A DNA stretch of 9,256 bases, from contig NZ_SRZM01000069.1 of the NCBI RefSeq assembly GCF_019402445.1, forward strand, positions 1 to 9,256, read 5' to 3'. Numbering within the stretch: the first letter of the stretch is position 1; each line of letters opens with the position of its first letter. Of the stretch, positions 1 through 7,130 are shown one piece after another. Below the pieces are notes generated by a model, which saw nothing but the letters and a program-made list of their open reading frames with translations, did not search any database and had not been told where the DNA came from. The stretch is from Brachyspira pilosicoli (GTDB lineage Bacteria > Spirochaetota > Brachyspiria > Brachyspirales > Brachyspiraceae). Position numbers and translations under genes: made by a program.

Positions 1-20
1 GGTGCGGGGCAAAGCCCTGC
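1..20. repeat. G+C-rich short hairpin at the window edge, probably the end of an intergenic repeat
   Basis: Bases 4-10 pair with 14-20 to form a 7-bp stem with one G-T wobble around an AAA loop. The block is far richer in G+C than the A+T-rich DNA beside it. It resembles in style the G+C-rich repeat near 4000-4098, so it may be the edge of another dispersed intergenic repeat cut by the window boundary. No T-run follows it in the orientation of the helicase gene, so it is not a clear terminator. Bases 21-83 are plain A+T-rich sequence with a weak A/T-only inverted repeat at 28-34/42-48. Confidence 0.35.
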
Positions 21-83
21 AAATAATAAATTTAAAAAATATAAATTTTTATAGAATATGTTTTAATATAAACTTAATAGCTT

Positions 84-2621
84 TTATTGCTCAAAGAAAT
101 TGTTCATATCTTTAAAAATTTCTTTTATGCTTGCTCTCAATATACTTGCATTTGGAAGTGAGTTTATAAACTGCATGCCGTAATTTTTGGTATATAGTCT
201 TTTATCCAATACAAACACTATCCCTCTGTCTTCTTTGCTTCTTATAAGTCGTCCAAAACCTTGTTTAAACTTTATAACAGCAAAAGGCAGAGCATAATCC
301 AAAAAAGCATTTCCTCCATTTTCTTCGATATATTTGTATCTTCCTTCGCTTATAGGGTCTGTAGGAACAGCAAATGGTAGTTTTGGTATAATTACAGCCT
401 CAAGATTTTTACCTGCAACATCAACACCCTCCCAAAAAGAATCTACTCCAAATAAAACATTATTTTCTGATGCCTTAAACATATCAAGTAAAGTATGTCT
501 ATGTATTGAAGAAGTTTGAGCAAGGGCATTAATATTTTTTTCTTTTAGCTTTTCAACTGTGGTTTCATAAACTTTCATTAAAGAAGAGAATGCCGTAAAA
601 AGTATAAATGCACGCCCGCCTGTAATATCGCATACATTAAGAAGTACTTTTGATGTATAATCATTAAAACTATCGCTTGCTGGGTCTGGTGAATCTGTTG
701 ATATATAAAGTCTTGCGTTGTTTCTATAATTAAAAGGTGACTCTAAATATATTTCTATCTTTTTGTTTTTTTCTATATAGTCAAAACCAAGTCTATTAGA
801 AAAGAAGTTAAAACTCTTTGAAACTGTGAGAGTGGCAGAATACATAGCAACAGTATCAAACCTCAAATATAAATAATCATTTAAGTTTTTAGCTACTGTA
901 ACAGGGGTAAGATGCCAATTAAGTATTAGATTTCCTTTTTTAGTTATTCTTGCTTCAACCCATCTTATATATTCATCTTTTTTATAATCTATTGCAGCAT
1001 TGAGAGATATTAATTGTCTTTTAAGTCTTTCAAGATAGGCATTACTCATCTGTGCTATCTCTTCATAATCAAAACCCTTATCTATTGCTATATCAAAGAA
1101 TTTTTTGTAAAGCTTATCGCATGCATTAACTAATGAAGTAATAACTAAAACCATCTCTCTTAAAGGTTTAATTCCTTCTTCTTTCCATTTATTATTAATG
1201 ATAATTTCTGGACATATTCTAAATTTAAATCCTAAGCCTTCTTTTGTTTGTATATTTTTATGACAATAGTTTAAAAACTGTTTTGAAGATTCATCTACTA
1301 CATTTCTTACTCTAGAAGTTGTTTCATGTACACTATTAATTAGTTCTAGTAATTCTCTATAATCATCTACTTCTATAGAAGATTTATTTTGATTAACCAT
1401 ATTATTAATAGTTTCTATTACGCCGAGTCTTTTATTTTTCTTTATTCTTGATATATAAAAAAGTGCTTTTAATATGCCATTTTTGCTTCCCTCATCTCCA
1501 AAATAACTTGAAGCAGAGTTTTCAAAATTATGAGCCTCATCAATAATCACTTTTGTATATTTTGGAAGTAGGCTATATCTGCCTGAAGTTTCTGCGTGCA
1601 AAGATAAATCTGCACATAGTATATGATGATTGACTATTAATAATTGTGCGGCATTAAGCTGTTTACGCATCTTATAAAAATAGCAATCTTCTAAATATTC
1701 GCATTTTCTATGAGTGCAAGTATCAGTATCGCATGCAACCATTTCCCATAATTCAGATTTTGGTTTGTAGCCCAAATCTGTAATAGAGCCGTCTTTTGTA
1801 ATGTTAAGCCAATTGTCAATATCTTGAAAAAACTCAATTTGGTCTTCAAAATCTAATTTATCAGTATCATTCAAAGCATCTTTTACTTTTTTAATGCATA
1901 CATAATTATTACGCCCCTTTACTAAAGCATATTTCACATTTGGAGCTATAGCATCTATTATAGACGGTAAGTCTTTATTTATGATTTGTTCCTGCAGATT
2001 TATTGTATTTGTTGAAACAACTATTCTTGTTTTATTTTCTTTAAGCCATAATAAAGCAGGTATTAAATATGCAAATGATTTACCTATTCCAGTGCCTGCT
2101 TCTGATATTAAATGTTTATTTGTATTAAAAGCTTCTATTGTAGCTTCTACAAGTTCAGTCTGTTCTTGTCTGTATTCATATTTTTTTAATATTTTGCTTA
2201 AAAGCCCATTTTCTGTAAACATAAATAATGCATCAGGAGCATCTATATTTTTTACATTCTCTTTTCTAATTGGTCTTACAACTTCATAAAAATCATCAAC
2301 ATCATTATTAACTATATAAAAACCAACTCCAGCATTATTGCCCAATTCGCTTGCTATAGCCAAATCTGCCCTTGAAGGAGTAAGTTGACCTGATGGGTGA
2401 TTATGTATTACAGCGTCAAACTCTAATGAAAGCGATATTATGGCAGGTACAGAATCTTTATTTCCCCTTGCCATTACTTCTATATAATCTAATATACCGA
2501 AAGAATTAAAATTGATTCCAAAATATACTTCATTACCGTAGGAATCAACTATAGATTTCCTCATAAAATTTATTGCTTCTAAAGAAAAGACATTATTTAT
2601 TTCAACATCATACTCACTCAT
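84..2621 (-). CDS. dinG: RadC-like JAB domain fused to a DinG/XPD-family iron-sulfur helicase
   Basis: This 845-residue protein has two parts. Residues about 10-115 are a RadC-like JAB/MPN domain with the metalloprotease-type motif: E31, then H73-x-H75-P-S-G, and S83-x-x-D86, so the zinc ligands look intact. From about residue 148 it is a superfamily 2 helicase of the DinG/XPD type: Q-motif (YRQEQ, 150-154), Walker A (GTGIGKS, 176-182), DEAH box (361-364), SAT (595-597), motif V around 724-735 (FWEGVD) and motif VI QGFGRLIR (787-794). Cysteines C242, C302, C307 and C313 have DinG-like spacing for a 4Fe-4S cluster, with an extra C297. DinG enzymes are 5'-3' helicases that resolve R-loops and other blocked DNA structures. 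Many Firmicutes relatives carry an N-terminal exonuclease domain instead. The ATG at 2621 keeps the JAB domain whole, but no Shine-Dalgarno sequence precedes it. It is divergent from the dipeptidase gene. The role of the JAB domain is unknown. Confidence 0.93.
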   Translation of the reverse strand: MSEYDVEINNVFSLEAINFMRKSIVDSYGNEVYFGINFNSFGILDYIEVMARGNKDSVPAIISLSLEFDAVIHNHPSGQLTPSRADLAIASELGNNAGVGFYIVNNDVDDFYEVVRPIRKENVKNIDAPDALFMFTENGLLSKILKKYEYRQEQTELVEATIEAFNTNKHLISEAGTGIGKSFAYLIPALLWLKENKTRIVVSTNTINLQEQIINKDLPSIIDAIAPNVKYALVKGRNNYVCIKKVKDALNDTDKLDFEDQIEFFQDIDNWLNITKDGSITDLGYKPKSELWEMVACDTDTCTHRKCEYLEDCYFYKMRKQLNAAQLLIVNHHILCADLSLHAETSGRYSLLPKYTKVIIDEAHNFENSASSYFGDEGSKNGILKALFYISRIKKNKRLGVIETINNMVNQNKSSIEVDDYRELLELINSVHETTSRVRNVVDESSKQFLNYCHKNIQTKEGLGFKFRICPEIIINNKWKEEGIKPLREMVLVITSLVNACDKLYKKFFDIAIDKGFDYEEIAQMSNAYLERLKRQLISLNAAIDYKKDEYIRWVEARITKKGNLILNWHLTPVTVAKNLNDYLYLRFDTVAMYSATLTVSKSFNFFSNRLGFDYIEKNKKIEIYLESPFNYRNNARLYISTDSPDPASDSFNDYTSKVLLNVCDITGGRAFILFTAFSSLMKVYETTVEKLKEKNINALAQTSSIHRHTLLDMFKASENNVLFGVDSFWEGVDVAGKNLEAVIIPKLPFAVPTDPISEGRYKYIEENGGNAFLDYALPFAVIKFKQGFGRLIRSKEDRGIVFVLDKRLYTKNYGMQFINSLPNASILRASIKEIFKDMNNFFEQ

Positions 2622-2630
2622 TATTGAATG

Positions 2631-2659
2631 ATAGTATATTATAATAAAATCTTTGTCAA
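2631..2659 (-). promoter_or_regulatory. Candidate sigma-70 type promoter of the RadC-DinG helicase
   Basis: On the minus strand a perfect TTGACA (2654-2659) is followed by TACTAT at 17-base spacing (2631-2636) or TATACT at 15-base spacing (2633-2638). Either would start transcription only a few bases before the ATG at 2621. That agrees with the absence of a ribosome binding site there and suggests a leaderless or nearly leaderless mRNA. A+T-rich DNA yields -10-like hexamers often, so the -35 match is the stronger part of the evidence. Confidence 0.45.
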
Positions 2660-2734
2660 ATTGTATTTTTAATTTATATAAGATTATAAAAAAATATTTT
2701 ATAGAGCTATTAATTTAATTATGAAATAAATCTA

Positions 2735-2763
2735 TTGTAAAATAGCTTTTATTGATATATTAT
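2735..2763 (+). promoter_or_regulatory. Candidate promoter of the M19 dipeptidase
   Basis: TTGTAA (2735-2740) and TATTAT (2758-2763) are separated by exactly 17 bases. Transcription would start near 2770, giving a leader of about 25 bases that contains the AAGGA ribosome binding site at 2782-2786. The same two hexamers recur in the candidate mnmE promoter. A 7-bp inverted repeat, AGCTATT (2705-2711) and AATAGCT (2741-2747), has its right arm in the spacer. It could be an operator or chance. Confidence 0.4.
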
Positions 2764-2794
2764 TTTTGAAAATTTAATTTTAAGGAATAGACTT

Positions 2795-3748
2795 ATGATT
2801 TTTGATGCTCATTCTGATGTTTTATCTGATGTTGCTGTAAAGACTTTGAAGGGCGAGAATAATATATTAAAAAAGTATCATTATGATAATTTGGTAAAAG
2901 GTAAAGTTGGAGGAAGTATATTTGTTGTGTGGGTTGAGAGAAAAAATTACGAGAGAGCTTTTGAGAGGGCTAATGAGATACTTGAATGTTTTAAAAAAGA
3001 GCTTAACTATTGCAGCGATATTATAGAAGTTGTAAAAAGTTATGATGAGATGATTAATGCACAGAACAAAAATAAGTTTTATGCTTTTTTGGGTTTTGAG
3101 GGTTTAATGCCCATTGAAGATAATATAGATATTCTTGATAGTTATTATAATGATTATGGTGTTAGGCATGCTAGTTTAACTTGGAATGAAGAGAATAAAC
3201 TTGCTACAGGGGCTAGGGGAGATAGCAGCAGAGGATTAACAGAGCTTGGAAAAAAAGTAATAAAAAAGATGAATGATAAGGGAATGATAGTTGACGTTTC
3301 TCATTTGAATGATAAATCTTTTTATGATGTAGCTAATATTACAGACTCGCCTATAATAGCATCGCATTCAAATAGCAGAAAGTTATGCGGCAGTATGAGA
3401 AACCTTACAGATGAGCAGTTAAAAGTGATAAGGGATTTAAATGGAGTAGTGGGGTTTAATTGTTATAAAGACTTTGTAGACGAAGATAAAGATAAGCAAA
3501 CAATAGATAGGGCAGTTGATCATATAAAATATATTGCCGACACTATAGGCACTAATCATATAGGGCTTGGCTTTGACTATAATGAATATTTTGAAGATGA
3601 GGGTATTACAGGAGTAAAAGGGCTTGAAGATGCTTCAAAGTCTTATGCTATATTAGAAAAGCTAAAAGAAGCTGGTTTTAATAGCGATGAGATAGAGAAA
3701 ATAGAATATAAAAACTTTCATAGGGTAATAAAAACTGTAATAAAATAA
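2795..3748 (+). CDS. M19-family (membrane/renal dipeptidase type) zinc dipeptidase
   Basis: This 317-residue protein has the full metal-binding set of the peptidase M19 family: H6-x-D8 near the N-terminus, E102 (FEG), H170 (DVSH), H191 (ASHSN) and D261 (GLGFDY), plus R202, which matches the substrate-binding arginine of renal dipeptidase. These enzymes use a two-zinc centre to hydrolyse dipeptides, and some family members accept D-amino acids at the second position. The HxD motif lies six residues from the start and there is no signal peptide or membrane segment, so it should be cytoplasmic, unlike the GPI-anchored mammalian enzyme. AAGGA sits 8 bases before the ATG. The gene is alone on the plus strand, divergent from the helicase and convergent with mnmE, and ends with its own terminator at 3827-3868. 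A role in peptide scavenging or wall-peptide turnover is likely. The exact substrate cannot be told. Confidence 0.92.
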   Translation: MIFDAHSDVLSDVAVKTLKGENNILKKYHYDNLVKGKVGGSIFVVWVERKNYERAFERANEILECFKKELNYCSDIIEVVKSYDEMINAQNKNKFYAFLGFEGLMPIEDNIDILDSYYNDYGVRHASLTWNEENKLATGARGDSSRGLTELGKKVIKKMNDKGMIVDVSHLNDKSFYDVANITDSPIIASHSNSRKLCGSMRNLTDEQLKVIRDLNGVVGFNCYKDFVDEDKDKQTIDRAVDHIKYIADTIGTNHIGLGFDYNEYFEDEGITGVKGLEDASKSYAILEKLKEAGFNSDEIEKIEYKNFHRVIKTVIK

Positions 3749-3826
3749 AAAAATATTAAAGTTATTATTGCAACAGACGATATTATATTTAGGTTGATTG
3801 GACTACCCCCCAATAACTATATTTGT

Positions 3827-3868
3827 AATAAGCCGCTTTGTTCATCCCACAAAAGCGGTTTATTTTTT
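3827..3868 (+). terminator. Intrinsic terminator of the dipeptidase gene
   Basis: A 13-bp stem (3827-3839 with 3852-3864, one G-T wobble, G+C-rich core GCCGC/GCGGT) encloses a 12-base loop and runs into a T-rich tail (3859-3869). It lies about 80 bases after the dipeptidase stop codon. The opposite strand has no T-run after the stem, so it works in the plus direction only. Confidence 0.85.
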
Positions 3869-3894
3869 ATATATTTATAAGTTTTTGTTCTATT

Positions 3895-3920
3895 CAACTT
3901 TTTCCTGCCGCAAAAAGTTG
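3895..3920. repeat. Perfect 9-bp inverted repeat in the intergenic region
   Basis: CAACTTTTT (3895-3903) is mirrored by AAAAAGTTG (3912-3920) around an 8-base G+C-rich loop. No T-run follows on either strand beyond the arms, so it is a poor terminator. From memory, this block and the G+C-rich block starting near 3996 belong to the same dispersed Brachyspira-type intergenic repeat. That link needs a genome-wide comparison. Confidence 0.55.
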
Positions 3921-3921
3921 C

Positions 3922-3995
3922 AAAAAATGCATTTATTTAATTTATATATCAAAAGTATATATAAAATGTAGTGTATAATTTAGCTAAAAAATGCA
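3922..3995. repeat. 10-bp direct repeat flanking a 54-base palindromic A+T segment
   Basis: AAAAAATGCA occurs at 3922-3931 and again at 3986-3995. Between the copies lie 54 A+T-rich bases containing a perfect 9-bp inverted repeat, TTTATATAT (3941-3949) and ATATATAAA (3957-3965), with a 7-base loop. Direct repeats flanking a small palindromic segment are the layout expected of a tiny inserted element with a target duplication. Recombination between repeat copies, or chance in A-rich DNA, could also produce it. No transposase or other gene is present. Confidence 0.35.
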
Positions 3996-4098
3996 GTCTT
4001 TTTGCTTCTTTGGGCCATACCTAAAGGTACTTCCTTCGGTAGTAAAAAGAAGTAGGGGCTCTACCCTACGGGCACGCTTCGCAGGGGGACTATTCTCC
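3996..4098. repeat. G+C-rich multi-hairpin dispersed intergenic repeat
   Basis: This segment is much richer in G+C than its surroundings and carries several nested or adjacent inverted repeats. CTTCTTT (4005-4011) pairs with AAAGAAG (4046-4052). Inside that, TACC (4018-4021) pairs with GGTA (4026-4029), and TACT (4028-4031) could pair with AGTA (4041-4044) around CC/GG. Just to the right, GTAGGG (4052-4057) pairs perfectly with CCCTAC (4064-4069). No open reading frame of note crosses it. It matches the style of intergenic repeats I recall from Brachyspira genomes. The exact ends are uncertain. Confidence 0.6.
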
Positions 4099-4109
4099 GA
4101 AAATAATAA

Positions 4110-4151
4110 AAATATAAAATTAACTTTTAGTATATAATTCTTTTTATATTT
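4110..4151 (-). terminator. Weak candidate terminator after mnmE
   Basis: Starting at the base next to the mnmE stop codon, a 10-bp A/T-only stem (4142-4151 with 4110-4119) is followed on the minus strand by TTATTATTTT. The tail suits intrinsic termination, but the stem has no G+C pair and the loop is 22 bases, so this is a weak call. The G+C-rich repeat immediately downstream could contribute instead. Confidence 0.25.
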
Positions 4152-5540
4152 CTATTTACCTATACAGAAATTTTCAAATATCTCGTTTATTATCTCTTCT
4201 GCTTCAATCTTTCCGCTTACATTGCCTAATATGTTATTTAATATATTTATCTCTTCTGCTACTTCATCTAATAAATGATTATTATTTGACTTTTCTATGC
4301 ACACATTCAACTGCTCTATTGCTCTCTCTAAATATCCTCTCTCTCTATTGTTTACATAGCTTTCTTTATTAAAAATTGTTATATCAGAATCTTTTATATG
4401 ATTTTTTAATGCCTCTATTAATTTGTCTTTTCCTTGTTTTGTTTTGGTGCTTATTTCAATTGCATTATCTATTTTTTTGTCAAACTTCTTATCTAAATCT
4501 ATTTTGTTTAACACATAAATTATATTTTTATTTTTTAATTGTTTTAAAAACTCTATTAAATTAATATCATCATCATTAGCATTGTCATTATAATCAAAAA
4601 CAGCAATTATAATATCAGCCTCATTAGCACATTTTTTAGCTCTCTCAATTCCCTCAAGTTCTATATCGTTATCAGCTTCTTTATGAAAGCCAGCAGTATC
4701 CATAAAATAAAATGGTATATTGTCTATATAAATATTTTCGCTCAAAAAATCTCTAGTAGTACCAGCTATATTTGAAACTATTGCTCTTTCTTTGTCTAAT
4801 ATCATATTAAATATACTGCTCTTTCCCGCATTAACTCTTCCTAATATAGACACTTTTATTCCGTTAATGAGATTTTCTACTCTCTTAGAATTATTTAAAA
4901 TATTTTCTATATCTTTTTTTATTGCATAAAAGTTTTCTATTAGTTTGTCATAAGAAAAAGTTTCAGTCTCATCTTCTGGAAAATCTAATTCGCCATAGAT
5001 AAGCATAAGAGTATTTTTTACATTCTCTCTAAGTTTATCTATCTCCCTTGTAAGCCTTCCTCTAATTTTGTAAATGCTTGCTTCAGCCATTAATCTGTTA
5101 TTAGAATCTATTAAATCATGTATAGCCTCAGCCTCGCTTATGCCAATTCTTCCATTAATATAAGCTCTATATGTAAATTCGCCTCTATTTGCTTGCCTTG
5201 CTCCGTTTCTTATTATAAGGTTTATCAATGATTCTATAACAACTATGCTTCCATGACACATAAACTCTACAGTGTCTTCTGAAGTAAATGTGTTTGGAGA
5301 TAATGTTGTAAGTACTACAAGCTCATCTATAGGAGTATTGTTTTCATCTTTAATTAAAGCATAATAACTTTTTCTATGTTCAAATTTCGTAATGTTATTA
5401 TTTTCATTGTTAGCATAATAACAAATTTTTGAAGCTATGTTTAGAGAATCTTTTCCAGACATTCTTATTAGTGCCAATGCACTTTTTGAATAGGGTGTTG
5501 CTAATGCTACTATAGTATCATCTAAATTATAATTAGACAT
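4152..5540 (-). CDS. mnmE: tRNA uridine-5-carboxymethylaminomethyl(34) synthesis GTPase MnmE
   Basis: This is a full-length 462-residue MnmE (TrmE). With its partner MnmG it installs the 5-carboxymethylaminomethyl or aminomethyl group on the wobble uridine of certain tRNAs in the cytoplasm, using a folate-derived one-carbon unit, GTP and potassium. Residues 1-120 are the folate-binding domain, beginning with the typical DTIVALATP and ALIRMSG stretches. The G domain, inserted in a helical domain, shows G1 GRVNAGKSS (234-242), G2 GTTRD (260-264), G3 DTAG (281-284) and G4 NKID (345-348), with STK (364-366) at G5. N237 fits the potassium-coordinating asparagine, and E294 aligns with the catalytic glutamate of the E. 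coli protein. The C-terminus is the diagnostic FCIGK (458-462). GAGGAA lies 8 bases before the ATG. MnmG is not in the window. The gene stands alone between the repeat region and the terminator of the operon to its right. Confidence 0.97.
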   Translation of the reverse strand: MSNYNLDDTIVALATPYSKSALALIRMSGKDSLNIASKICYYANNENNNITKFEHRKSYYALIKDENNTPIDELVVLTTLSPNTFTSEDTVEFMCHGSIVVIESLINLIIRNGARQANRGEFTYRAYINGRIGISEAEAIHDLIDSNNRLMAEASIYKIRGRLTREIDKLRENVKNTLMLIYGELDFPEDETETFSYDKLIENFYAIKKDIENILNNSKRVENLINGIKVSILGRVNAGKSSIFNMILDKERAIVSNIAGTTRDFLSENIYIDNIPFYFMDTAGFHKEADNDIELEGIERAKKCANEADIIIAVFDYNDNANDDDINLIEFLKQLKNKNIIYVLNKIDLDKKFDKKIDNAIEISTKTKQGKDKLIEALKNHIKDSDITIFNKESYVNNRERGYLERAIEQLNVCIEKSNNNHLLDEVAEEINILNNILGNVSGKIEAEEIINEIFENFCIGK

Positions 5541-5571
5541 AAATTAATTTCCTCATTTATATTGATTTTAT

Positions 5572-5599
5572 ATAATAACATAATTCTATTGTATTACAA
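5572..5599 (-). promoter_or_regulatory. Candidate promoter of mnmE
   Basis: On the minus strand TTGTAA (5594-5599) and TATTAT (5572-5577) are 16 bases apart, and a TGT immediately upstream of the second hexamer gives an extended -10. Transcription would begin near 5565, leaving a leader of about 25 bases that contains the GAGGAA ribosome binding site (5549-5554). A separate promoter makes sense because a strong terminator lies between mnmE and the operon upstream. Confidence 0.4.
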
Positions 5600-5661
5600 T
5601 ATTTGATTGCACTAGAAATTATATATTAAAAAATGAAACTATAAAAATCAGTTAATATAAA

Positions 5662-5701
5662 AAAAGAATTAATCAAACTATATTAGTTGATTAATTCTTT
5701 T
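5662..5701 (-). terminator. Intrinsic terminator of the allH-fdrA-allG operon
   Basis: A perfect 15-bp stem (5662-5676 with 5687-5701) encloses a 10-base loop and begins about 20 bases after the allG stop codon. On the minus strand the stem ends in a run of seven T residues, as expected for an intrinsic terminator. The plus strand also has a T-rich tail (5698-5709), so it could work both ways, though no plus-strand gene leads into it. It separates the operon from mnmE. Confidence 0.85.
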
Positions 5702-5723
5702 ATTTTTTATAGAGTGTGAAAAC

Positions 5724-7130
5724 TTAATTTTTAAATTCTTTTGCAAACTCAATAATAATATCTTCAAATACAGACATTGGAGGGTGAGTAATACCAGCAC
5801 CAACTTGACCTATACCAGGTTCTTTATGAGCTATTCCTGTATTTATTACAGGTCTTATTCCTGTTTCAATAACAGACATAATATTTATACCTAAAGCAGT
5901 AGGCTTAAAGTTTAGAGTAGGTATATTATACATAGCAGATTCACCAGCAGTGATAGTATGCATAGAGTTTGAGAAGTTTATAGCATCTTTTACAGTGCCT
6001 CCAACAAAACTTACTATAGCTGGAGCTGCTGCCATAGCAAAACCTCCTATACCATAAGTTTCTGTAATAGCACTATCTCCCAAATCAGCACAGCAATCAT
6101 CTTTAGTATATCCTGCAAATAATAATCCTTCTATAGGTTCTGCAGGTCCTTGGAACCATTTATCAGGACCTAATCCAGAAAGTTTCATTCCAAAGTTTAC
6201 TCCATTTCTAGACATAACTGATACTACACTCGAATATTTAATATTGTTTACACTGTCTAAACTAGCCTTAGCAGAAGGCATTGATAAATTTAAGAAATAA
6301 TGGTCATTTTTAATAATGAAGCTTAAAGCCTTTTTTGCTTTTTCTTTATCTTCTAAATTAAAAAACTCTTCAGCTATCTCTCTTATAAAGAGTGAAGTAG
6401 CTGCTTTATTTCTATTATGACATTCATCACCCATTTGAAGTGCTTGTGTAATAATATTTTTTATATCAATTTCTCCTATTTTTTGCAACACTTTTGATAA
6501 TGTAGGAGCAAACTCATCTCTTATCCATCTGAGTCTATTTAATACACTTTCATCATTAGCACCAAATCTTAATACTTTACCTAATCCTTCATTTACAGTA
6601 CAAAAGGCCTTGTTTCCATTAGTTTTATTTAATATAATATGCACAGGCATAGAAGCAGAAACTATACCAGCCATTGGTCCTACTGTACTATAATCATTAC
6701 AAGGGGCAAACTTTATTTTTCCGCTTAATGCTAATTTTTCAGCCTCTTCTAAATTACTAGCCAATTCTTCAAATACTAAAGCTCCTAAAACAGCACCTTT
6801 CATAGGACCTGCCATATCTTCAAATTTTATAGGCGGACCAGCATGAAGTATGAGATTTTTTTCCATATTAGGAATTGCATCTATAGCTGGTTTTATATCT
6901 ATTAAAACAGGAGATGCCGAATTTATTTTTGATATAAACTCTTCATTTGCTTTATTTATTTTATCAATATTCTTTTCTAAAATCTCTAAAGCATTTAATG
7001 TTTCTGGTTTTATATTTGATGGCTTCCAATCAACTTGTACATATTGAATATTTTGAATATTATAATCCTCTTGGAAAATATTAGAACCTATATTTAATAT
7101 TTTCATTTTATCTTTTAATATATTTGCCAT
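5724..7130 (-). CDS. allG: DUF1116 (YlbE/AllG-like) subunit of a three-component carbamoyltransferase
   Basis: This 468-residue protein belongs to the DUF1116 family, whose E. coli member YlbE is AllG, a component of oxamate carbamoyltransferase (oxalurate plus phosphate to oxamate plus carbamoyl phosphate). Conserved glycine- and proline-rich stretches support the family call: LHAGPPI (95-101), GPMKGAVLGA (108-117), PCNDYSTVGPMAGI (142-155), MGDECHNRN (233-241), ETYGIGGFAMAAAP (357-370) and PGIGQVGAGITHPP (438-451). There is no signal peptide or clear membrane segment, so it should be cytoplasmic. Its ATG overlaps the fdrA stop codon by one base (TAATG), with AAAGGAG 8 bases upstream inside fdrA, which points to translational coupling and roughly equal amounts of the two subunits. 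It is the last gene of the operon and is followed by a strong terminator. The family call is firm. The exact substrate is inferred from the E. coli system. Confidence 0.88.
   Translation of the reverse strand: MANILKDKMKILNIGSNIFQEDYNIQNIQYVQVDWKPSNIKPETLNALEILEKNIDKINKANEEFISKINSASPVLIDIKPAIDAIPNMEKNLILHAGPPIKFEDMAGPMKGAVLGALVFEELASNLEEAEKLALSGKIKFAPCNDYSTVGPMAGIVSASMPVHIILNKTNGNKAFCTVNEGLGKVLRFGANDESVLNRLRWIRDEFAPTLSKVLQKIGEIDIKNIITQALQMGDECHNRNKAATSLFIREIAEEFFNLEDKEKAKKALSFIIKNDHYFLNLSMPSAKASLDSVNNIKYSSVVSVMSRNGVNFGMKLSGLGPDKWFQGPAEPIEGLLFAGYTKDDCCADLGDSAITETYGIGGFAMAAAPAIVSFVGGTVKDAINFSNSMHTITAGESAMYNIPTLNFKPTALGINIMSVIETGIRPVINTGIAHKEPGIGQVGAGITHPPMSVFEDIIIEFAKEFKN

Larger units (their letters stand above)
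3749..4151. other. 403-base convergent intergenic region, repeat-rich, no gene seen
   Basis: I find no credible coding region on either strand here. From left to right it holds about 80 bases of A+T-rich 3' sequence with an imperfect hairpin (3791-3820), the dipeptidase terminator (3827-3868), a 9-bp inverted repeat (3895-3920), a 10-bp direct repeat flanking a palindromic A+T segment (3922-3995), a G+C-rich multi-hairpin repeat (about 3996-4098) and an A/T-only inverted repeat directly after the mnmE stop codon (4110-4151). It is the longest non-coding stretch in the window. Confidence 0.8.

Noticed and set aside
28..48. Terminator of the helicase gene formed by a 7-bp A/T-only inverted repeat
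   Set aside because: The stem has no G+C pairs and lacks a convincing T-run after it on the minus strand. Such repeats are expected by chance in this composition.
75..89. 14-base match (AATAGCTTTTATTG) with 2741-2754 as a shared regulatory repeat
   Set aside because: One copy overlaps the 3' end of the helicase gene and the sequence is A+T-rich. A match of this length is likely by chance across the window.
1981..2289. Plus-strand open frame of 102 codons inside the helicase gene
   Set aside because: It is antisense to the conserved helicase motifs, has no recognisable domain and no supporting ribosome binding site. It is a shadow of the real gene.
3827..3864. Possible tRNA-like element, because the loop contains GTTCATCCC resembling a T-loop
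   Set aside because: There is no acceptor stem, D-arm or anticodon arm around it. The 13-bp stem with T-tail is explained by an intrinsic terminator.
3749..3875. Riboswitch or SRP/6S-type RNA on either strand
   Set aside because: I looked for the conserved cores of common riboswitches and of SRP RNA and found none. The region lies after a gene, not before one.
3895..4098. CRISPR array
   Set aside because: The repeats are inverted and of different sequence, with no regular direct repeats or uniform spacers and no cas genes nearby.
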